A stretch of 64,000 nt of DNA from Actinomycetota bacterium (GTDB lineage Bacteria > Actinomycetota > Acidimicrobiia > Acidimicrobiales > Acidimicrobilacustridaceae): assembly GCA_016185305.1 (NCBI GenBank), contig JACPNV010000055.1:1-64000 (forward strand), written 5' to 3'. Under the pieces are notes generated by a model, which saw only the letters and a program-made list of their open reading frames with translations, did no database searches and was not told the DNA's origin. Position numbers and translations under genes: made by a program. Shown here piece by piece: positions 61,019 to 64,000 of this stretch (its first letter is position 1; each line of letters begins with the position of its first letter).

Positions 61019-61040
61019 CGCGCCGGCGCGGGGAACAGCG

Positions 61041-62174
61041 ATGAGGTCGTTGGCTGATGAGCTCAGCGACCTGATCGACCGGTTCGGCCCGGTCCCGTTC
61101 GATCAGGTCATGGAGCTGGCGCTGTATGACCCCGACCGCGGGTTCTTCACGACGACCGGCGCCGCGGGGCGGCGCGGCGACTTCCTCACCAGCGCGGAGG
61201 TGGGCCCGCTGTTCGGTGCGGTCATCGCCCGGGCGCTCGACACGTGGTGGCGCGAGCTCGGTTCGCCCGACCCGTTCGTCGTGGTGGACGCGGGTGCCGG
61301 GACCGGCGCGCTGGCGCGCGCCGTGCTCGCGGCCAAGCCGCAGTGCGTGGGCGCGTTGACCTACCTCCTGGTCGAACGCTCCGCCGCGCGGCGAGGCCAG
61401 CAGGCGCGCGGGCTGCCCATCGTGCCGGCGGCGTTCGCGTTCCCGCCGACGGCCGTCGACGGCGACGGGTTCGCGGTCACCGTCGATGCGGGCACCGGCC
61501 CGCGAGCCGTCTCGATGGCCGAACTGCCGGCCGCGCCGTTCGCGGGTGTGGTCATAGCCAACGAGCTCCTCGACAACCTCCCGTTCCGCATCGTCGAGCG
61601 GGCGCGGGATGGGTGGAAGGAGGTGCGCGTCGGGCATGGCGCGGCTGGCTTCACCGAGATCCTCACCGAGTGCCCGCCTGAGCTCACGGCTGTCGCCGAT
61701 GCTGTCGCTCCCCAGGTCATACCGGGCTCGCGGCTTCCTCTCCAGCTCGCCGCGGCCGACTGGCTGGCCGCGGCCCTCGAGCGCCTGACCGCCGGCCGGC
61801 TCGTCATCGTCGACTACGCGGCGACGTCACCAGAGCTCGCCGCCCGCGGGCGCGGTTGGCTGCGCACCTATCGCGCCCATGAGCGTGGCACCGACCCGTT
61901 GCTCGACCTCGGCGAGCAGGACATCACGGCCGACCTCGCGGTCGATCAACTGGCCCGGGTCCGGCCTCCGACGTCCCGAACCACCCAGGCCGAGCTCCTC
62001 CGCACCTTCGGCATCGACGAGCTGGTCGCAGAAGGGCGGACGACCTGGCACGAGCGAGCCGCGATCGGCGATCTCGGAGCGATCCGCGGCCGCAGTCGCG
62101 TGCGCGAGGCGGAGGCACTCCTCGACCCGGCGGGCCTCGGCTCCTTCGCTGTCCTCCAGTGGGTCATGCGATGA
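61041..62174 (+). CDS. MidA/NDUFAF7-family SAM-dependent methyltransferase
   Basis: A 377-residue protein. It begins GPVPFDQVMELALYDPDRGFF, the family N-terminus, with a SAM-binding VVVDAGAGTGALARAVL (about 81-97) and IANELLDNLPFRIVE (about 171-185). In mitochondria NDUFAF7 dimethylates an Arg of NDUFS2, the NuoD homologue, and is needed for complex I assembly. Its place right after nuoN2 in the same direction fits a role in maturing this complex (inference). Bacterial members are often far from nuo genes. The ATG 61041 lies 22 nt after the nuoN2 stop. Confidence 0.87.
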   Translation: MRSLADELSDLIDRFGPVPFDQVMELALYDPDRGFFTTTGAAGRRGDFLTSAEVGPLFGAVIARALDTWWRELGSPDPFVVVDAGAGTGALARAVLAAKPQCVGALTYLLVERSAARRGQQARGLPIVPAAFAFPPTAVDGDGFAVTVDAGTGPRAVSMAELPAAPFAGVVIANELLDNLPFRIVERARDGWKEVRVGHGAAGFTEILTECPPELTAVADAVAPQVIPGSRLPLQLAAADWLAAALERLTAGRLVIVDYAATSPELAARGRGWLRTYRAHERGTDPLLDLGEQDITADLAVDQLARVRPPTSRTTQAELLRTFGIDELVAEGRTTWHERAAIGDLGAIRGRSRVREAEALLDPAGLGSFAVLQWVMR

Positions 62175-62194
62175 ACCACGTGCAGAGCCTCGCC

Positions 62195-62214
62195 CCCGGC
62201 GAACGAACGCCGGG
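62195..62214. terminator. GC-rich hairpin between convergent genes
   Basis: CCCGGCG-AACGAA-CGCCGGG forms a perfect 7-bp stem with a 6-nt loop in the 51-nt space between the methyltransferase and the diguanylate cyclase. It is placed to end transcription from both sides. Confidence 0.55.
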
Positions 62215-62225
62215 CGCACGAATGC

Positions 62226-64000
62226 CTACTCCTCCGGCCGCTTGCCCGTCACCCGCTGCTTTTGGGCGGCGCGTGGTGTCTCCGTCTCGAGGGGCTCCAT
62301 GTCGACCTTGATCGGTGCGTCGCCGTTGCTCGACGGGTCGTCCGCCGGCGGTGGTGAAGCCTTGTCCCCGCCGTTCTCTTGCCACCGCTCCGCCGCTGGT
62401 ACGCCTCCGAGTGCGGCTGCGGCTTCGCCGTCGACCATGATGCAGTTCCGGCCCGCTCGCTTGGCTGAGTAGAGCGCCGCGTCGGCGACGGCGATCATCT
62501 CGTCGAAGGTCGAGCCGGCGCTGTGATCGGTCAGACCCCAGCTCGCCGTGAACGGCATGCTCTGCACGCGATCGATCTCGAGAGCGAGCGCAGATTGGAG
62601 GCGCTCCAGTGCCGCGAGTGCCTCGACGATGTTCGTGTCGGGGAGCAGGACCACGAACTCCTCGCCCCCGTAGCGCGAGGGGATGTCGCCGGGCCGGAGG
62701 TTGTCCTTCATGACCTTGGCGAAGAGGCGAAGCGCTCGGTCCCCGGCTTCATGGCCGTAGGTGTCGTTGAGGTCCTTGAAGTGATCGAGGTCGGCGATGG
62801 CCACGCTGAACTGGTCGTCGTCGAGCATCAGCGAGCGGGCTTTGGACTCGACGCTCCGCCGGTTCAGCAGCCCAGTCAGGCCGTCGGTCGAGGCCTGCAG
62901 CTCGGTCATCTGTGTGACGCGCAACGTGCCCGTGCGGTTGCCGGTCTCTGAGGCGAGGACCGTGAGACGCTCGATTTGGGTGTGGTCAGGCGGCTGGTTG
63001 TCGTTGCCAACCGTGTGCAGCACGCCGAGGGCCTGGCCGCTGAACATCACGGGGACGCACACGGCCGAGCACGCGCCACCCGAATGCTCGGGCAGCTTGG
63101 GGCACACGTTCAGCATGCGGCTGCTCTCGAACACCTGGGTCTGGCCTCGACGGATGGCGGCGCAGCCGCGGGGGGAATCGACGGGGCAGCCGGGCGCACC
63201 GAGCACGGGATTCACCTGCGCCTTGCGGAGGTGGGACTGGCTGGAGTCCATCAACAACAGCTCGGCCTTGTTGTCGGGGATGATCTCCAAGACTGCCCGA
63301 CCGACTGCCGCAAGCACCTCGTCTTCGGAATCGGTCACCTCGAGAGCGGAGTTCAGCGCGGCGCGGAACGACTGACGTTCGTTGTTCTCGCGATGAACCT
63401 TTTCCGCCTCTTCGAGTTGGGTCGTCTCGCTGCGGATCTTCTGTGCCATCGGCCGGAAGAGCAGAAGGGCTATGGCAGTCCCGAGGATCACGCCGCCCGC
63501 AAGCATCAGCGCGTTCGCATCCTGTTGCTCGGAAACGACCCTCGTCACCTCGTCACGGTAGATGTCGACGCTCTTTTGGAGAGCTTGCACCGCCGTGTCC
63601 TGGGCGTTCTGGAGCGCGATCACCTTGTCTTGGCGAGCCGAGTTGTTCTCTTCGCGCGCTGGTTTGAGGTTGAACACCTGGTCGGCGGTGTCGGCGATGG
63701 TGGTGATCTGCGTGTCGAGGGCTTCGTTGTCGAAGTAGATCTCCTTCAGCCGCGGGGTCATCTCGGTGGCCTCCAGACCCAACACCGGATCACCGTTCAA
63801 CAAGCCACGTTCGGTTTGGCGGAGCCGGCCGGCGTCGTCCTTCAGCTCTTGCCCGAGCTTGTCGATCTTCTCGACATCACCGACAAACTGGGTGCGCCCG
63901 TTCGGATCGGGGTTGCCGTTCGCATCGCGAGACACGATGAACTTCGACGCCTCGACGTTGAGCTTTTCGGCTTCGGAGGTGATCTTGTAGATCCGGGCCG
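62226..64000 (-). CDS. GAF-GGDEF diguanylate cyclase with periplasmic sensor, N-terminus cut by window edge
   Basis: The frame is open to the right edge, so the true start lies outside; 591 codons are present. In order there is an extracytoplasmic helical region, one membrane helix (ALMLAGGVILGTAIALLLF), a coiled linker, a GAF domain with several cysteines (GCPVDSPRGC and CPKLPEHSGGACSAVC), and a GGDEF domain whose active site reads RYGGEEF and is therefore likely active. It makes cyclic di-GMP. A variable Asp/Pro-rich tail ends the protein. The cysteine-rich GAF could bind a metal or sense redox state (inference). Confidence 0.88.
   Translation of the reverse strand, partial: ARIYKITSEAEKLNVEASKFIVSRDANGNPDPNGRTQFVGDVEKIDKLGQELKDDAGRLRQTERGLLNGDPVLGLEATEMTPRLKEIYFDNEALDTQITTIADTADQVFNLKPAREENNSARQDKVIALQNAQDTAVQALQKSVDIYRDEVTRVVSEQQDANALMLAGGVILGTAIALLLFRPMAQKIRSETTQLEEAEKVHRENNERQSFRAALNSALEVTDSEDEVLAAVGRAVLEIIPDNKAELLLMDSSQSHLRKAQVNPVLGAPGCPVDSPRGCAAIRRGQTQVFESSRMLNVCPKLPEHSGGACSAVCVPVMFSGQALGVLHTVGNDNQPPDHTQIERLTVLASETGNRTGTLRVTQMTELQASTDGLTGLLNRRSVESKARSLMLDDDQFSVAIADLDHFKDLNDTYGHEAGDRALRLFAKVMKDNLRPGDIPSRYGGEEFVVLLPDTNIVEALAALERLQSALALEIDRVQSMPFTASWGLTDHSAGSTFDEMIAVADAALYSAKRAGRNCIMVDGEAAAALGGVPAAERWQENGGDKASPPPADDPSSNGDAPIKVDMEPLETETPRAAQKQRVTGKRPEE

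Overview
This window comes from a GC-rich actinobacterium. Several things point to an Acidimicrobiia-like lineage: an F420-type LLM oxidoreductase, many GTG and TTG starts, few Shine-Dalgarno sites, an actinobacterial 14-gene nuo operon, and a menaquinol bc complex whose cytochrome b is split as in b6f complexes. The assignment is inferred from gene content, not from a marker gene. No rRNA, tRNA, CRISPR array, transposase or phage gene was seen.

Positions 1-23,700 are mixed housekeeping and accessory genes: a truncated DUF305 gene; an APH-like kinase; a membrane pair (flippase-like LPG-synthase TM protein and PAP2 phosphatase); a VapBC toxin-antitoxin pair beside an ERCC4/XPF-type nuclease; a TetR/SCP2 pair; a PAS-HD-GYP c-di-GMP phosphodiesterase; a second TetR gene; a MaoC-like hotdog protein; a zinc alcohol dehydrogenase; and a nitronate monooxygenase. 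A tetrapyrrole block follows (cobA-hemD fusion, hemB, hemL, with a HAD hydrolase and an LLM oxidoreductase between them), then zwf, a large GT-C-like membrane protein and a geranylgeranyl-reductase-like flavoprotein. Several intergenic spaces here hold short palindromic or interspersed repeats.

Positions 22,855-46,270 form a respiratory supercluster. A divergent monoheme cytochrome c faces one long + strand run: an unknown membrane protein, a 2[4Fe-4S] ferredoxin, a cytochrome b6-like protein with a conserved heme c_n cysteine, a subunit-IV-like protein, a Rieske protein, a diheme cytochrome c, an unknown membrane protein, then nuoA-N in canonical order. The chain would carry electrons from NADH through complex I to menaquinone and on to the bc complex, possibly with a ferredoxin entry or exit point. 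All eight intergenic gaps of 50 nt or more in this run are bridged by a small ORF of about 16-39 codons, coupled to the upstream stop and ending at or next to the downstream start.

Positions 46,338-49,959 (- strand) hold a membrane-anchored matrixin-like protease, a small membrane protein, lysS and a Pro/Thr-rich lipoprotein. From 50,100 to 61,018 is a second complex I operon, nuoABCD-HIJKLMN, which lacks the NADH-input genes nuoEFG. It is therefore an 11-subunit Ndh/Fpo-type complex whose electron donor is unknown. A MidA/NDUFAF7-family methyltransferase, a known complex I assembly factor family in mitochondria, follows 22 nt after nuoN2. The window ends inside a GAF-GGDEF diguanylate cyclase on the - strand.
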